Shown: positions 17,542-30,124, counted from the stretch's first letter. The stretch: 64,000 nucleotides of DNA from Leuconostoc citreum (GCF_004354555.1 NZ_PUFH01000001.1:1-64000), one strand, 5' to 3'. Numbers and translations are program-made. Notes: a model not told the origin generated them from the letters alone.

Positions 17542-18287
17542 TATTCAGCCTCATCTTTACTATAAATAACATCTAGTATTTCTTGTGTCATCCCACTTAC
17601 CGGACCATCATAAACCACTTTTCCAGCGCGAATGCCAATAATACGCTTAGAATATTCTAAGGCTAGGTCAACATGATGAATATTAATCAGAACAGTTTGC
17701 CCAAGTTCTTCGTTGATCCGTTTAAAATCATCCATCACTTCATGAGCCGTCACAGGGTCTAATGCCGCCACCGGTTCATCCGCCAATAAAACACTTGGAT
17801 TTTGTGTTAATGTACGTGCCAATGAGACACGTTGTTGTTGTCCCCCAGACAGTTGGTCTGTCCGTACAAATGCCTTGTCTAGCATCGAGACACGATCTAA
17901 TGCCTCCAAAGCGCTTATTTTTTCTTCCTTAGAAAATAAACCAAGTAAAACGCGCCAAAAAGGCATATCCGGCACTAATGAGCTCATCACATTCTTAATC
18001 ACAGAAATACGTGGTACCAAATTGTAGGACTGGAAAATCATACCAACTTTGCGACGATACTGGCGCAATGCTTGACCCTTTAAGGTTGAAATTTCCACAC
18101 CATCAACCATTAGGCTACCTTCAGTAATGTTATTTAACCGATTAATTGTGCGAATAAATGTTGACTTACCTGCTCCAGACATGCCAATAATACCAATGAA
18201 CTCACCATCTTGAATTTCTAGATTAATGTCTTGTAGGCCTTTTACACCGTTGGGGTAAGTTTTTGAAACGTGTTCAAATTTAATCAT
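17541..18287 (-). CDS. phnC: Phosphonate/phosphate ABC transporter ATP-binding protein
   Basis: A 248-residue ATPase. Walker A 'GMSGAGKST' (residue 36), Q-loop 'MIFQSYNLVPR', signature 'LSGGQQQRVSLART', Walker B 'VLLADEPVAALDP' and H-loop 'INIHHVD' are all intact; the protein is the usual PhnC length. It powers the two PhnE permeases. The substrate class (phosphonate, phosphite or a phosphate ester) cannot be fixed from sequence; the nearby 5'-nucleotidase points to phosphate scavenging. Confidence 0.93.
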   Translation of the reverse strand: MIKFEHVSKTYPNGVKGLQDINLEIQDGEFIGIIGMSGAGKSTFIRTINRLNNITEGSLMVDGVEISTLKGQALRQYRRKVGMIFQSYNLVPRISVIKNVMSSLVPDMPFWRVLLGLFSKEEKISALEALDRVSMLDKAFVRTDQLSGGQQQRVSLARTLTQNPSVLLADEPVAALDPVTAHEVMDDFKRINEELGQTVLINIHHVDLALEYSKRIIGIRAGKVVYDGPVSGMTQEILDVIYSKDEAE

Positions 18288-18334
18288 AGTTGCCGTCCTA
18301 ATTTTTTATATCATGCCCTTATGGCCTTAACGCA

Positions 18335-18366
18335 AGAAAAGCGGCGCTTGTATGCGCTGCTTTTCT
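18335..18366 (-). other. Intercistronic hairpin between phnD and phnC
   Basis: Thirteen-bp arms AGAAAAGC.GCGC / GCGC.GCTTTTCT with one mismatch and a six-base loop in the 120-bp gap. On the minus strand it is followed by TT then GC-rich bases, a leaky terminator or 3'-end stabiliser of the kind that lets binding protein outnumber permease. Confidence 0.55.
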
Positions 18367-18407
18367 GGTATATTTAGTAAATTATCTGTCACATTGTACG
18401 TAACAAA

Positions 18408-19454
18408 TTATTTTTGAGAATTCTTTAACACTTTTTGTGCTGCACGTTCACCATCATAATTTGATGATTTAGCTGGTTCATAGCCTTCGTGTGAGTAAAT
18501 GGCAATAACCTGCTTACCTTCTTTTGTTTTAGCTAAGTTAATAAACGCCTTTGACAACGCCTTCTCAAATTCTGGCGTCATTGTTTTTGACTTTTTTGAT
18601 ACGGAAATTGTGTCGTTATAAATTTCTTGTGATACGCCAATAACATTTGTTTCTTCCCATATTGACTTTGGTTGCTGATAATCTGTTGTCCACAACTTAG
18701 CAAAGTCGCGGCGGGCATCACCGTAAGTTGGCATGATATCGATTTGTCCTGAAGCCAAACGCGCCATACCTGAACCATATGAATCAACTGTCACTGTGTT
18801 TTTCAAATCAGCAACCGTCTTCTTATAATTTTTATTCAACCATAGTGATGGGTAAATATAACCAGCAGACGATGTTGTTGAAGACAATCCCCACTTTGCT
18901 GAGCTCAAATCATCCCATGTCAACTTTTGACCAGCATTAACTTTTTTAGCTAGCTCTTGTCCCTTAGCTGAAGGACCTGCAATAAAGATTGAGCGGTACT
19001 TTGATGACTGTTCTTTGATTTGTTCTGTTGGCTTACCGTCGTTCCACTTGGCAGCATCAGAGAAGTTTTTGTTAAGGCCAGCACGTGTTGCTGTCAGCAG
19101 TGGCTTGACACCATCTTCATACATGACATAAGTACCACCAGGAATAAAGCCGATGTCTGCAGTGCCTGATGTCAAAGCTTCACCAGCCGCTTCGTAGCTT
19201 GTTCCAACTTTGATATCAACATTATCAACCGTATAACCTTCTTTTTTCAATTGATCTTTCAATAGACCTTTCAACGGTGCTGTTGCTGTCACAATCTTAT
19301 CAGGTTGCTTTGATGGCACAAAATAGACTTTCAAATCTTTAATCGTTTTATCTGATGTCGACTTTGCCCCTGTATGGGTAAATCCAAAATAGGCTGCAAT
19401 CGCAATAACCACAACAATAACGATGCCTGCGAGTGTTTTCGCATTCTTGCTCAT
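18408..19454 (-). CDS. phnD: Phosphonate/phosphate ABC transporter substrate-binding protein
   Basis: A 348-residue extracytoplasmic binding protein. One hydrophobic helix (residues 8-26) anchors it, and unlike most Gram-positive binding proteins it has no lipobox cysteine. The mature part shows PhnD features 'VYFVPSKQPDKI', 'SYEAAGEALTSGTADIGFIPGGTYVMY' and 'SSTTSSAGYIYPSLWL'. The start is at MSKN with GGAGAG seven bases before it; the open frame continues 23 codons upstream without a site. It heads the phnD-phnC-phnE-phnE set; PurBox-like words lie far upstream. Confidence 0.9.
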   Translation of the reverse strand: MSKNAKTLAGIVIVVVIAIAAYFGFTHTGAKSTSDKTIKDLKVYFVPSKQPDKIVTATAPLKGLLKDQLKKEGYTVDNVDIKVGTSYEAAGEALTSGTADIGFIPGGTYVMYEDGVKPLLTATRAGLNKNFSDAAKWNDGKPTEQIKEQSSKYRSIFIAGPSAKGQELAKKVNAGQKLTWDDLSSAKWGLSSTTSSAGYIYPSLWLNKNYKKTVADLKNTVTVDSYGSGMARLASGQIDIMPTYGDARRDFAKLWTTDYQQPKSIWEETNVIGVSQEIYNDTISVSKKSKTMTPEFEKALSKAFINLAKTKEGKQVIAIYSHEGYEPAKSSNYDGERAAQKVLKNSQK

Positions 19455-19656
19455 AATGCTTCTCTCCTGTGTACCAATTGGTAATTTATATGTTACAAAT
19501 ACTACATCTACTATCGTACACAACTATCATCAAGCTTTTGACGATATTGGGTAAAGAGTTTGTATATTTGTTTCCTCTACCAATATATCAGATAAAATAT
19601 ACTTATAACTTTATAGCAAATTATAGTTTCCTCATTTTAAAATGAAACGTCCGGCT

Positions 19657-19700
19657 CTTTCCGAACATTAAACGAAAATAAAGCATTGAAGACGAACGTT
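19657..19700. promoter_or_regulatory. PurBox-like CGAAC motifs upstream of phnD
   Basis: TTTCCGAACATT (19658-19669) fits the lactococcal PurR box (AWWWCCGAACWWT) except for the first base, and ACGAACGTT follows at 19692. The words lie about 200 bp upstream of the phnD start. The atpC terminator carries the same 14-base word in reverse, so chance recurrence is possible. Confidence 0.3.
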
Positions 19701-19730
19701 TGACTTTTATAGAAGCCTTAAGCGGCATTA

Positions 19731-19758
19731 AAAAAAACCGAACGTTTAATGTTCGGTT
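19731..19758 (-). terminator. Terminator of the ATP synthase operon
   Basis: AACCGAAC / GTTCGGTT with a seven-base loop and an eight-base T-run on the minus strand, 20 bp after atpC. Confidence 0.85.
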
Positions 19759-19777
19759 TCATTTAACAAATAATACG

Positions 19778-20227
19778 TTATTGTCCTTGCCTAATTGCGG
19801 CAACATGAATACGGTTAACCGCACGCATTAAAGCAACACGTGCCCGTTTCAACTCCGCATCATTATTGTCATTTTGCGCATGGGCAATACGCGCTTCAGC
19901 ACGTTCTTTAGCACTTTGCGCGCGTGTCACATCAATGTTACCAGATGTCTCTGCACTATCTGCAATCACAGTCAACAAATCATTAGAGAATTCAGCAATA
20001 CCACCATTAACAGCTAAAGTCTCGTGTTGACCATCTTTTTTAACAAGTAATTCGTTAATTGTCAAAGCAGCTAAAATTGGCACGTGCTGACGCATAATAC
20101 CGATTTGACCACCCTGTGTATTAACAACGGCCAATTCAACATTGGTTTCGTTGTAAATTTCACCTACTGGTGTCACAATTTGTACGGTAATTCCTGTTTT
20201 CTTTGGTGTTGTCGTCTCATCTGCCAT
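19778..20227 (-). CDS. atpC: ATP synthase epsilon subunit
   Basis: A 149-residue F1 subunit with the N-terminal beta-sandwich ('VQIVTPVGEIYNETNVELAVVNTQGGQIGI...HVPILAAL' in order, 'AVNGGIAEF') and a C-terminal helical hairpin rich in Ala and Arg (residues 95-145). It links the rotor to the catalytic head and can inhibit ATP hydrolysis. It is the last gene of the operon, 14 bp behind atpD, and a terminator follows. Confidence 0.95.
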   Translation of the reverse strand: MADETTTPKKTGITVQIVTPVGEIYNETNVELAVVNTQGGQIGIMRQHVPILAALTINELLVKKDGQHETLAVNGGIAEFSNDLLTVIADSAETSGNIDVTRAQSAKERAEARIAHAQNDNNDAELKRARVALMRAVNRIHVAAIRQGQ

Positions 20228-20241
20228 TAGTCAATACCCCC

Positions 20242-21702
<1,461 letters not shown>

Positions 21703-21755
21703 TTAATCACTGCGCATGCAGTTCATTTTAATCGAATAGTATGGCACCCATGAAT

Positions 21756-22664
21756 TTACTCCAAGGCAGCCATACCACCTGTAATTTCTGTAATTTCCGT
21801 CGTAATCGCAGCTTGACGTGCACGGTTGAACTGTAACTCCAAACGCCCAATAAGATCTTTAGCATTATCTGTCGCTGCTTTCATCGCTGTCGATGAAGCT
21901 GCATGTTCAGCCGTTTTAGCATCAAGCACTGCTTCATACACTAAACTCTGTGCAAACTGCGGCAACACAACATTTAATACAGCTGTTGTGTCTGGTTCGA
22001 CTTCATAAGCGCTTTGAATATCTAGCTCTGCTTTGTGAGCTTCTGTACCACCCATTGCGACCAACGTATCACCTGTTAACGGTAACAATTGAACGTCGCG
22101 ATACTCACTAGTCAAACGGTTAACAAAGTGATTGTATACAACGTGAAGTGCATCAAACACTTCAGATTCATATAAACTCGTTACTGTTTTAACTACTGAA
22201 CGTATTTCGTTAAACGATGGTACATCTGAAACACCACGGTGTTCCAAAATGACTTCAAAGCCACGTTTCTTATAAAAATCAGCCCCATTACCACCAACAG
22301 CCAAAATAGCCGTATTGGTTGTATCCAAATTCAAACGGGCCATTAATGCATTCGTTTGTTTGATAACATTGGCATTGTACGATCCAACCAAACCACGATC
22401 AGAGGTAACAACCAAAATACCCGTCTTACGAATGGGCCGTTGCGCAATTAGAGGAATATGCTTGGCATCAGCATTGTCAAACAAGTGAGCGGCAACAAGA
22501 TGCTCCACCACCGCCTCAAGGCGTGCGGCGTATGCTTGATATCCTCTACCATAGCGTTGAATTTGGCTTAGTTTAGCCGTTGAGACCATTTGCATGGCAC
22601 TCGTTATTTGACGCGTCTTTTTAGTGGATGAGATACGACGCTGAATATCTTGCAAAGAAGCCAT
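21756..22664 (-). CDS. atpG: ATP synthase gamma subunit
   Basis: The 302-residue central shaft. The N-terminal coiled helix '[21 protein letters not shown]' pieces and the C-terminal helix '[23 protein letters not shown]' are family signatures; '[15 protein letters not shown]' is the conserved core. The 113-bp gap to atpD is longer than the other gaps and holds no gene or terminator that I can see. Confidence 0.96.
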   Translation of the reverse strand: MASLQDIQRRISSTKKTRQITSAMQMVSTAKLSQIQRYGRGYQAYAARLEAVVEHLVAAHLFDNADAKHIPLIAQRPIRKTGILVVTSDRGLVGSYNANVIKQTNALMARLNLDTTNTAILAVGGNGADFYKKRGFEVILEHRGVSDVPSFNEIRSVVKTVTSLYESEVFDALHVVYNHFVNRLTSEYRDVQLLPLTGDTLVAMGGTEAHKAELDIQSAYEVEPDTTAVLNVVLPQFAQSLVYEAVLDAKTAEHAASSTAMKAATDNAKDLIGRLELQFNRARQAAITTEITEITGGMAALE

Positions 22665-22679
22665 TGCAGCGTCCTCCTA

Positions 22680-24203
<1,524 letters not shown>

Positions 24204-24206
24204 TCA

Positions 24207-24749
24207 CTAACCTAATAATTGTGCCTTCATTTTGGCAATTTTTGTTTGTAAACTTCCGTCAATTAGTGTTGATTGTGACTGTAAAATCACACCACCAATA
24301 ATACTTTCATCCACATTATTAGTTAAATTAACATGCTTCGCACCTGTTTTAGAAGCAAAAACTGCTGCTAATTTATCTAAACGTGTCTCATCTAGTGCAA
24401 CGGCCGTTGTGGCCACAACATTAACAATGCCATGTGCATCATTATAATAATCTTCAAAAGATGTCACGATTTGTGTCAAGAGATTTAAACGATTATTATA
24501 AGCCAGCAGCTTAACCAAATTTTGAATGGCTTCTGAGGCACCTGTCGTCAATGTTGTTAGCAGACCATCACGTGCCTCACTGTTGATGTCATTTGAACTC
24601 ACAATCGTCACAAAGTTCGGATTGTTTTCAAAAACCACTTTTAAGGTATCTAAATCTTTTCGTGTGTCTTCAACATTGCCTTGTTCACTAGATAATTCAA
24701 AAATTGCTTTGGCGTATTGGTCAGCGATATCTTTAAGATTTGTTGCCAT
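24207..24749 (-). CDS. atpH: ATP synthase delta subunit
   Basis: The 180-residue stator protein joining F1 to the peripheral stalk: N-terminal helical bundle 'ADQYAKAIFELSSEQG' and C-terminal 'VDESIIGGVILQSQSTLIDGS', the standard OSCP/delta signature. Position between atpF and atpA is canonical. Confidence 0.95.
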   Translation of the reverse strand: MATNLKDIADQYAKAIFELSSEQGNVEDTRKDLDTLKVVFENNPNFVTIVSSNDINSEARDGLLTTLTTGASEAIQNLVKLLAYNNRLNLLTQIVTSFEDYYNDAHGIVNVVATTAVALDETRLDKLAAVFASKTGAKHVNLTNNVDESIIGGVILQSQSTLIDGSLQTKIAKMKAQLLG

Positions 24750-24760
24750 CCCAATACTCC

Positions 24761-25270
24761 TTATTTAGTTTCTAAATCTGAAATGTAAGCATCAATTAAT
24801 GCTTGTTGATCATTTAACGATAATTCCTTCTGCATAAGTTTTGAAGCAATCGCTACAGATAGCGCTGCTACATCATTTTTTGCATTAGCAATTGCGTCTT
24901 CCTTGAGCTTTTCAGCATCAGTTTGTGCTTGCTGATTAATCGTGTTTGCACGTTCAGCAGCTACAGCAACTAATGCATCGCTTTGCTTTTGTGCACTAGC
25001 CTTCGCGTCAGCAACAACCTTAGTTGCTTGTTGACGTGTGTCAGCTAACTCACTTTGCCGTTGTGCTGCCAAATTTTCAGCTTCTTGACGTGCTGATTCA
25101 GCACCATCAATGTCAGTTGAAATTTTTTCAGCACGTTCATCAAGAACTTTTGTCAATGGCCCGTAAGCCACTTTCTTCAAAATAACCATCAACACGAGGA
25201 ATGAAATGATAATAAACAGCATATTACCTAATGGTAATTTGTTTGCTGCTAAGGTTGTTAAACCAAACAT
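24761..25270 (-). CDS. atpF: ATP synthase b subunit
   Basis: The 169-residue peripheral stalk protein: a single membrane helix (residues 14-32, 'MLFIIISFLVLMVILKKVAY') followed by a long Ala/Glu/Gln/Lys-rich coiled coil that dimerises and reaches delta. Eleven bases separate it from atpH. Confidence 0.95.
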   Translation of the reverse strand: MFGLTTLAANKLPLGNMLFIIISFLVLMVILKKVAYGPLTKVLDERAEKISTDIDGAESARQEAENLAAQRQSELADTRQQATKVVADAKASAQKQSDALVAVAAERANTINQQAQTDAEKLKEDAIANAKNDVAALSVAIASKLMQKELSLNDQQALIDAYISDLETK

Positions 25271-25296
25271 GATTTTCCTCCACTATATACTTGTGA

Positions 25297-25569
<273 letters not shown>

Positions 25570-25688
25570 TCAGCACATTTCCATTTTGATTAGATGAAAC
25601 GCTCCCGCGTAATTAACAAACCAACTTGTGTCATAAATTGAGTATTTCTAGTCAACTTGTGGCACAAATCTCATTTGCTTGATCACCA

Positions 25689-26414
25689 TTATTCATTACC
25701 CGACAATTGGGCAATAAACACACCAGTTAAGATTACAAAGACATAAGCCTGAATCCCACCGATAAATAGTGAAAAGCCTTGCCAGACCATTTCAATCGGC
25801 AATGCTAGCACTGTCCAGAAACCATTCAGGTGTCCTGGCCAAGCTAAACTATTAGCCACGAGTGTCAGTAACATTTCACCAGCGAAAATATTACCGAACA
25901 AACGCAGTGATAACGTCAAGAAATTAGCTAGTTGTTCAATGATATTAAGTGGTAACATCCAAGAATATGGTGTTAACAACATGTTTTTAAGGTATCCCTT
26001 AAAGCCTAGTTGTTGTACGCCCATACCGTGTGCAACCATCAAAGACATAATAGCTAACGTCATCGTCACGATCGGGTTTGCTGTGGGTGACTTGATATAA
26101 GTCACACCATCAGTCCCCTGCAATTGAAGCAACAAGCCCATTTCGTTTGATACTACGATGAAGAAAAACAACGTAAATGCATACAAACCAAATTGACGTG
26201 CCTGCTTCTTTGGCAATTGTCCACCCACAATACCATTAGTGAAATCAAGTAAGTATTCAATGACATTTTGTCGCTTACCTGGTCGCAATGACGGTTTACG
26301 TGTTAGCACAATCGATACAATCACAACGATTGCCATAGCCAGCAACGTTGAAAGTATCGTGCCCCAATCAAATGTGAGACCTAGAAACTCAAACGGTGCC
26401 GTAGGGTCATCCAT
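25689..26414 (-). CDS. atpB: ATP synthase a subunit
   Basis: The 241-residue Fo membrane protein with five to six helices; the essential arginine is in 'NFLTLSLRLFGNIFAGEMLL' and the last helix ends in 'GVFIAQLSGNE'. It has a strong AGAAAGGAGAAGG site. It is the first gene; no atpI is found upstream, where a 405-bp spacer follows instead. Confidence 0.96.
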   Translation of the reverse strand: MDDPTAPFEFLGLTFDWGTILSTLLAMAIVVIVSIVLTRKPSLRPGKRQNVIEYLLDFTNGIVGGQLPKKQARQFGLYAFTLFFFIVVSNEMGLLLQLQGTDGVTYIKSPTANPIVTMTLAIMSLMVAHGMGVQQLGFKGYLKNMLLTPYSWMLPLNIIEQLANFLTLSLRLFGNIFAGEMLLTLVANSLAWPGHLNGFWTVLALPIEMVWQGFSLFIGGIQAYVFVILTGVFIAQLSGNE

Positions 26415-26792
26415 GCGCCTTCTCCTTTCTCATATAAATTTGGCGAAATGGTCGTAAACGGCTATTCGTCATAACATATAAATCTATAATACGCTTTTGA
26501 AATTGAAATACAACCGTTTTGTGTCACTTTTTCACAAAGAGTTATTCACGTCTTTTGTTAAACGTTGGTAAAATGGTTTTTACTGCGTAATTATTAAAAG
26601 TTACAATTTATTTAATCCCCTTAAAAACGTTAAAAACTCTTACTATTGGGCACATTATATACCATTTATGATAAAAACTTCTGACACGTATTATCGCAAA
26701 CTGTGTCATTGACAACGAAAAATACAAGACAACATTTTAGACACTAAAGCTTAAAAACGAAATATTTCTCTCTGTTTTGTGATTTAAAAAAC
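26415..26792 (-). promoter_or_regulatory. Long leader/promoter region of the ATP synthase operon
   Basis: No gene is seen in these AT-rich bases. Two promoter candidates read toward atpB: TTGTAT-N16-TATTAT about 80 bp before the start, and a TATATAAT box (26654-26661) about 240 bp before it with a poor -35. No atpI-like frame and no riboswitch were recognised. Confidence 0.45.
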
Positions 26793-26821
26793 AAAAAACA
26801 CGACAAAATGTCGTGTTTTTT
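26793..26821 (-). terminator. Terminator of the uracil/xanthine permease gene
   Basis: AAAAACACGACA / TGTCGTGTTTTT with a three-base loop, overlapping the permease stop codon. Confidence 0.85.
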
Positions 26822-28118
26822 AATGGCGATCACTGGCCGCCACTTTAGGCAATAATAGATTTAATAAAATGCCCAGTAAGGTTGCAATAGCAACGCCTGA
26901 AAAATCCATTTGTGCGCTTAATTGCAAATGGAAGTTACCAATACCAATGACGAGTACTGGTGCTGCAATCATGAGATTACGTTTTTTACTATAATCAACT
27001 TTATTATCAACCAGCACTTGCAAGCCAGCGGCTGCAATAACACCGTATAACATAAAACCAACACCGCCCGTAACCGCCCCAGGAATAGTTGAAATTAAAG
27101 CAGATAACTTACCTACAAAACTGAAGATAACCGCAAAGAATGCTGCCCCACCAATTACCCATACAGAATACACACGACTAAGTTGCATCACACCAATATT
27201 TTCACCATAAGAGGTGACTGCTGGGCCACCAACTAATCCAGCAACAACCGAAGCTGTACCATCACCGGTTAATGTGCGTTTCAAGCCTGGATTGACAAAA
27301 AAATCATGTCCTGTAATTTTTGAAAGCACCATCAAGTGACCTAAATGCTCGGATAACGTCACCAATGCTAGTGGTGCCATACTGAGCACTGCCGCAGGAT
27401 AAAAGTGAAAACCATTTTTACCGATGAATGTTTCATAATTTGGCAATTGGAACCAATGCGCTGTAGCAACGGGAGACAAATCAACAAGCCCAAAAACTAA
27501 TGCCATGAGATAACCGAATACAATGCCTAATAAAACCGGTAGTAAACCAAGAAAACCCTTCAAGAACATATTAAAAGCAACTGTGGCTAATAACGTTAAT
27601 AATGCGACGACAAACACTTTCCAATCATATTTTCCATTAATCATCGTAGCAGAAGTAGCCGCAGAACCGGCTAAACTTAAGCCAATCACCATAATAATAG
27701 GGCCGACCACTTCGGGTGGAAATATCGTATCCAACCAGCCTGTTCCTGTAACTGTTATAATCAATGCAACAACCAAATAGACTAGACCAACAGCAATAAT
27801 TCCCTGTGCCACTGCCGGATAACCCACTGTCTTCATCAACGAGGCCATTGGAATAATAAACGCAAAACTAGAGCCCATATAAGCTGGTACTTTACCACGT
27901 GTAATCAATAAATGTAATAGTGTGCCAATGCCAGATGTAAATAATGCGACCCCTGGATTAAGCCCTACTAATAATGGTACCAAGACTGTGGCACCAAACA
28001 TTGAAAACAGATGCTGTAATGAAAGTCCTAGCCAAGTAAGAAATGGTGGTTTATCATGCAAATCGTAAATTGCATGATTATCGGGTTTTGCTGCCATAAT
28101 GTTAGTGCGAACACCCAA
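26820..28118 (-). CDS. Uracil/xanthine permease (NCS2 family)
   Basis: A 432-residue nucleobase-proton symporter with about 14 helices. 'SLQHLFSMFGATVLVPLLVG' at the N-terminus, 'PAYMGSSFAFI', 'VTLSEHLGHLMVL' and 'TSYGENIGVMQLSRVYS' are NCS2 signatures, and the EHLGH and ENIG residues resemble UraA/PyrP rather than xanthine members. The TTG start is ten bases after a perfect AGGAGG; the first ATG is seven codons later and 31 bases from that site, with a small GCGAAC/GTTCGC hairpin between. A structured leader and a terminator lie upstream, so expression may be attenuated. Confidence 0.88.
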   Translation of the reverse strand: MGVRTNIMAAKPDNHAIYDLHDKPPFLTWLGLSLQHLFSMFGATVLVPLLVGLNPGVALFTSGIGTLLHLLITRGKVPAYMGSSFAFIIPMASLMKTVGYPAVAQGIIAVGLVYLVVALIITVTGTGWLDTIFPPEVVGPIIMVIGLSLAGSAATSATMINGKYDWKVFVVALLTLLATVAFNMFLKGFLGLLPVLLGIVFGYLMALVFGLVDLSPVATAHWFQLPNYETFIGKNGFHFYPAAVLSMAPLALVTLSEHLGHLMVLSKITGHDFFVNPGLKRTLTGDGTASVVAGLVGGPAVTSYGENIGVMQLSRVYSVWVIGGAAFFAVIFSFVGKLSALISTIPGAVTGGVGFMLYGVIAAAGLQVLVDNKVDYSKKRNLMIAAPVLVIGIGNFHLQLSAQMDFSGVAIATLLGILLNLLLPKVAASDRH

Positions 28119-28185
28119 GCGTTCGCTTCCTCCTCAATCTTTTACCGTTAACAATAATAAATCTAAACGATACCATTATAAACTA

Positions 28186-28220
28186 AAAACCTGACATGTT
28201 GTTAAACAATGTCAGGTTTT
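28186..28220 (-). terminator. Terminator in the leader of the nucleobase permease
   Basis: Twelve-bp arms AAAACCTGACAT / ATGTCAGGTTTT with a T-run on the minus strand, about 70 bp before the permease start and directly behind the structured stretch 28238-28360. Confidence 0.8.
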
Positions 28221-28365
28221 GTTTATTCAATTATTATGGTGCGCAGCAAACGCACGCTTTTGAGACTTGACTCCGACATATCTGGCTGATTTCTCGTACC
28301 TTGCCAACCTGCACACCTGTAAATCGCGTTGATAGTGTCCAGATGCGTATCATCTGCTCTTAATT
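28221..28365 (-). ncRNA. Unidentified structured RNA or riboswitch candidate before the permease
   Basis: This gene-free stretch is clearly richer in G and C than the spacers around it. On the minus strand it holds a perfect hairpin CAGATG/CATCTG (28340-28356), a second hairpin GTGCG/CGCAC (28239-28255), and a seven-pair long-range option between 28311-28317 and 28238-28244 that would exclude the second hairpin. A TTATAA-N16-TATGAT promoter candidate precedes it and an intrinsic terminator follows. It does not match the purine, preQ1, T-box, PyrR or SRP RNA motifs that I know. Function unknown. Confidence 0.4.
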
Positions 28366-28466
28366 AAATCATATCACAGTGGCAGGTTTTTATAACTCAG
28401 ATTAACTGCTCGAAACATTGGCTTTTGTTATGCTTTACTGGCATCAAATTAATCACTAATCGTTGT

Positions 28467-28520
28467 TCACAAGATGCCGGCCAATGATATGTCGAATTCA
28501 AATAATTTACTTTGCGTCAT
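28467..28520 (-). CDS. Seventeen-codon open frame behind strong expression signals (possible gene remnant)
   Basis: Encodes MTQSKLFEFDISLAGIL. It has an ideal AAAGGAGG site six bases before ATG and a CcpA-type operator and promoter at 28550-28578, but ends after 17 codons. A neighbouring frame stays open for about 40 further codons (through residues reading RLVINLMPVKHNK), so this could be the start of a frameshifted gene, or a leader peptide. I do not recognise it. Confidence 0.35.
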   Translation of the reverse strand: MTQSKLFEFDISLAGIL

Positions 28521-28549
28521 TCACGGCCTCCTTTGCTTTTGTTACCTTG

Positions 28550-28578
28550 ATTATATCATAATTTGAAAGCGCTTACAA
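28550..28578 (-). promoter_or_regulatory. Promoter with overlapping cre (CcpA) site
   Basis: TTGTAA (28573-28578), 17 bp, TATAAT (28550-28555). The 14 bases TGAAAGCGCTTACA (28564-28577) match the cre consensus TGWAARCGYTWNCW on both strands and cover the -35 region, so carbon catabolite repression is expected. Confidence 0.7.
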
Positions 28579-28612
28579 TAACTATTAAAAAAAACAATGC
28601 TTTGATATCGCA

Positions 28613-30124
28613 TTACATTTTTTCTTCTAATTTAACTTCTGGATATTTATCGTGGAACCAATTCATTGCAAACTTATTTTCGAATAGAAATACTGGCTGA
28701 TCGTAGCGGTCTTTAACCAACAAGTTACGGCTTGAAGCCATCTTCTCATCTAGTTGTTCTGGTGCTATCCAACGAGCAACTTTTGACCCAATTGACTCAA
28801 ATTGAATTTCAACATTGTATTCATTTTCCATACGGAATTGGAAAACTTCAAACTGCAGTTGACCAACGGCACCAATAATGTAATCACTGCCTTGCCAAGA
28901 CTTATAAAGCTGAATCGTGCCTTCTTGGACTAATTGTTCAATGCCTTTATGATATGATTTTTGTTTCATCACATCTTTAGCAATGACACGGTTGAATAGC
29001 TCTGGTGTAAATGTTGGTAGGTCTGGGAACTGTACAGCTTGTTTACCGGCATAGATGGTGTCGCCAATCTGGAAATTACCTGTATCATAAACACCAATAA
29101 TGTCGCCAGGCACCGCTGTCTGAACATTTTCACGTTCTTCAGCCATGAACTGCGTTACATTGGATAATTTCAGCTTCTTACCGTTACGCTGTAAAGTGAC
29201 GTCCATACCACGACTAAACTCGCCTGAGACAATACGAACAAAAGCAATACGGTCACGATGACGCGGATCCATATTTGCCTGAATTTTGAACACAAATCCT
29301 GTAAATTGTGGCTTATCTGGTGTTACTTGCTGACCATCAACTGTGCCCATCGCCGATGGTGCTGGTGCATAAGTTAAATACTCACGCAAAAATTCGGTTA
29401 CACCAAAATTAACTAATGCGGACCCAAAGAATACAGGTGTCAACTTACCACGACTGATTGCTTCTTGGTCAAAAGCATTCCCAGCATCACGCAATAACTC
29501 AATTTCATCCATTGTTTCAGTAACAACTTCTGGATGAGCCGTGGCATTTTTAAATGGCACCATTTGATCATTTTGCAGGTCATAAATACCTTGTAAAATT
29601 TGACCTGATCCCACCGGCCAGTTCATAGGATAAGCTTGTATCCCCAAAATAGACTCTAACTCGTCCACTAAATCTAAAGCTGGACGTGCATCACGGTCAA
29701 TTTTGTTAAAAAAAGTAAAGACAGGAATACCACGCTGAGCAACAATTTCAAACAACTTTTTTGTTTGTGGTTCGATACCCTTTGCCGCATCGACAACCAT
29801 GACGACAGAATCAACTGCCATCAACGTACGATAAGTATCTTCGGAAAAATCCTCGTGTCCAGGTGTATCTAAAATATTAATGCGTTTCCCATCATAATCG
29901 AATTGTAGGACCGAAGAGGTCACCGAAATACCACGCTGTTGTTCGATTGCCATCCAATCTGAGGAAGCCAACTTATGAGATCCGCGACCCTTGACTGTTC
30001 CAGCCTCACGAATCACACCGCCGTGTAATAATAGTTGTTCAGTTAATGTCGTTTTACCTGCATCTGGGTGAGAAATGATAGCAAATGTCCGACGGTTTTG
30101 TAATTGTTCTTGAAAGTTTTCCAT
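28613..30124 (-). CDS. prfC: Peptide chain release factor 3
   Basis: A 503-residue translational GTPase that removes RF1/RF2 from the ribosome. G1 '[12 protein letters not shown]', the RF3-specific '[31 protein letters not shown]' region read in parts, G3 '[14 protein letters not shown]' and G4 'FFNKIDRD' are all present. It is close to the usual 525 residues. It stands alone, with the cre-controlled promoter 28550 on its 3' side. Confidence 0.95.
   Translation of the reverse strand: MENFQEQLQNRRTFAIISHPDAGKTTLTEQLLLHGGVIREAGTVKGRGSHKLASSDWMAIEQQRGISVTSSVLQFDYDGKRINILDTPGHEDFSEDTYRTLMAVDSVVMVVDAAKGIEPQTKKLFEIVAQRGIPVFTFFNKIDRDARPALDLVDELESILGIQAYPMNWPVGSGQILQGIYDLQNDQMVPFKNATAHPEVVTETMDEIELLRDAGNAFDQEAISRGKLTPVFFGSALVNFGVTEFLREYLTYAPAPSAMGTVDGQQVTPDKPQFTGFVFKIQANMDPRHRDRIAFVRIVSGEFSRGMDVTLQRNGKKLKLSNVTQFMAEERENVQTAVPGDIIGVYDTGNFQIGDTIYAGKQAVQFPDLPTFTPELFNRVIAKDVMKQKSYHKGIEQLVQEGTIQLYKSWQGSDYIIGAVGQLQFEVFQFRMENEYNVEIQFESIGSKVARWIAPEQLDEKMASSRNLLVKDRYDQPVFLFENKFAMNWFHDKYPEVKLEEKM

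Noticed and set aside
26415-26792. atpI gene upstream of atpB
   Set aside because: No hydrophobic open frame of suitable length on the minus strand; the spacer is AT-rich and interrupted by stops.
28119-28612. PyrR attenuator, purine riboswitch or T-box before the permease
   Set aside because: None of the conserved core motifs of these elements could be found on the minus strand, so the leader is left unassigned.
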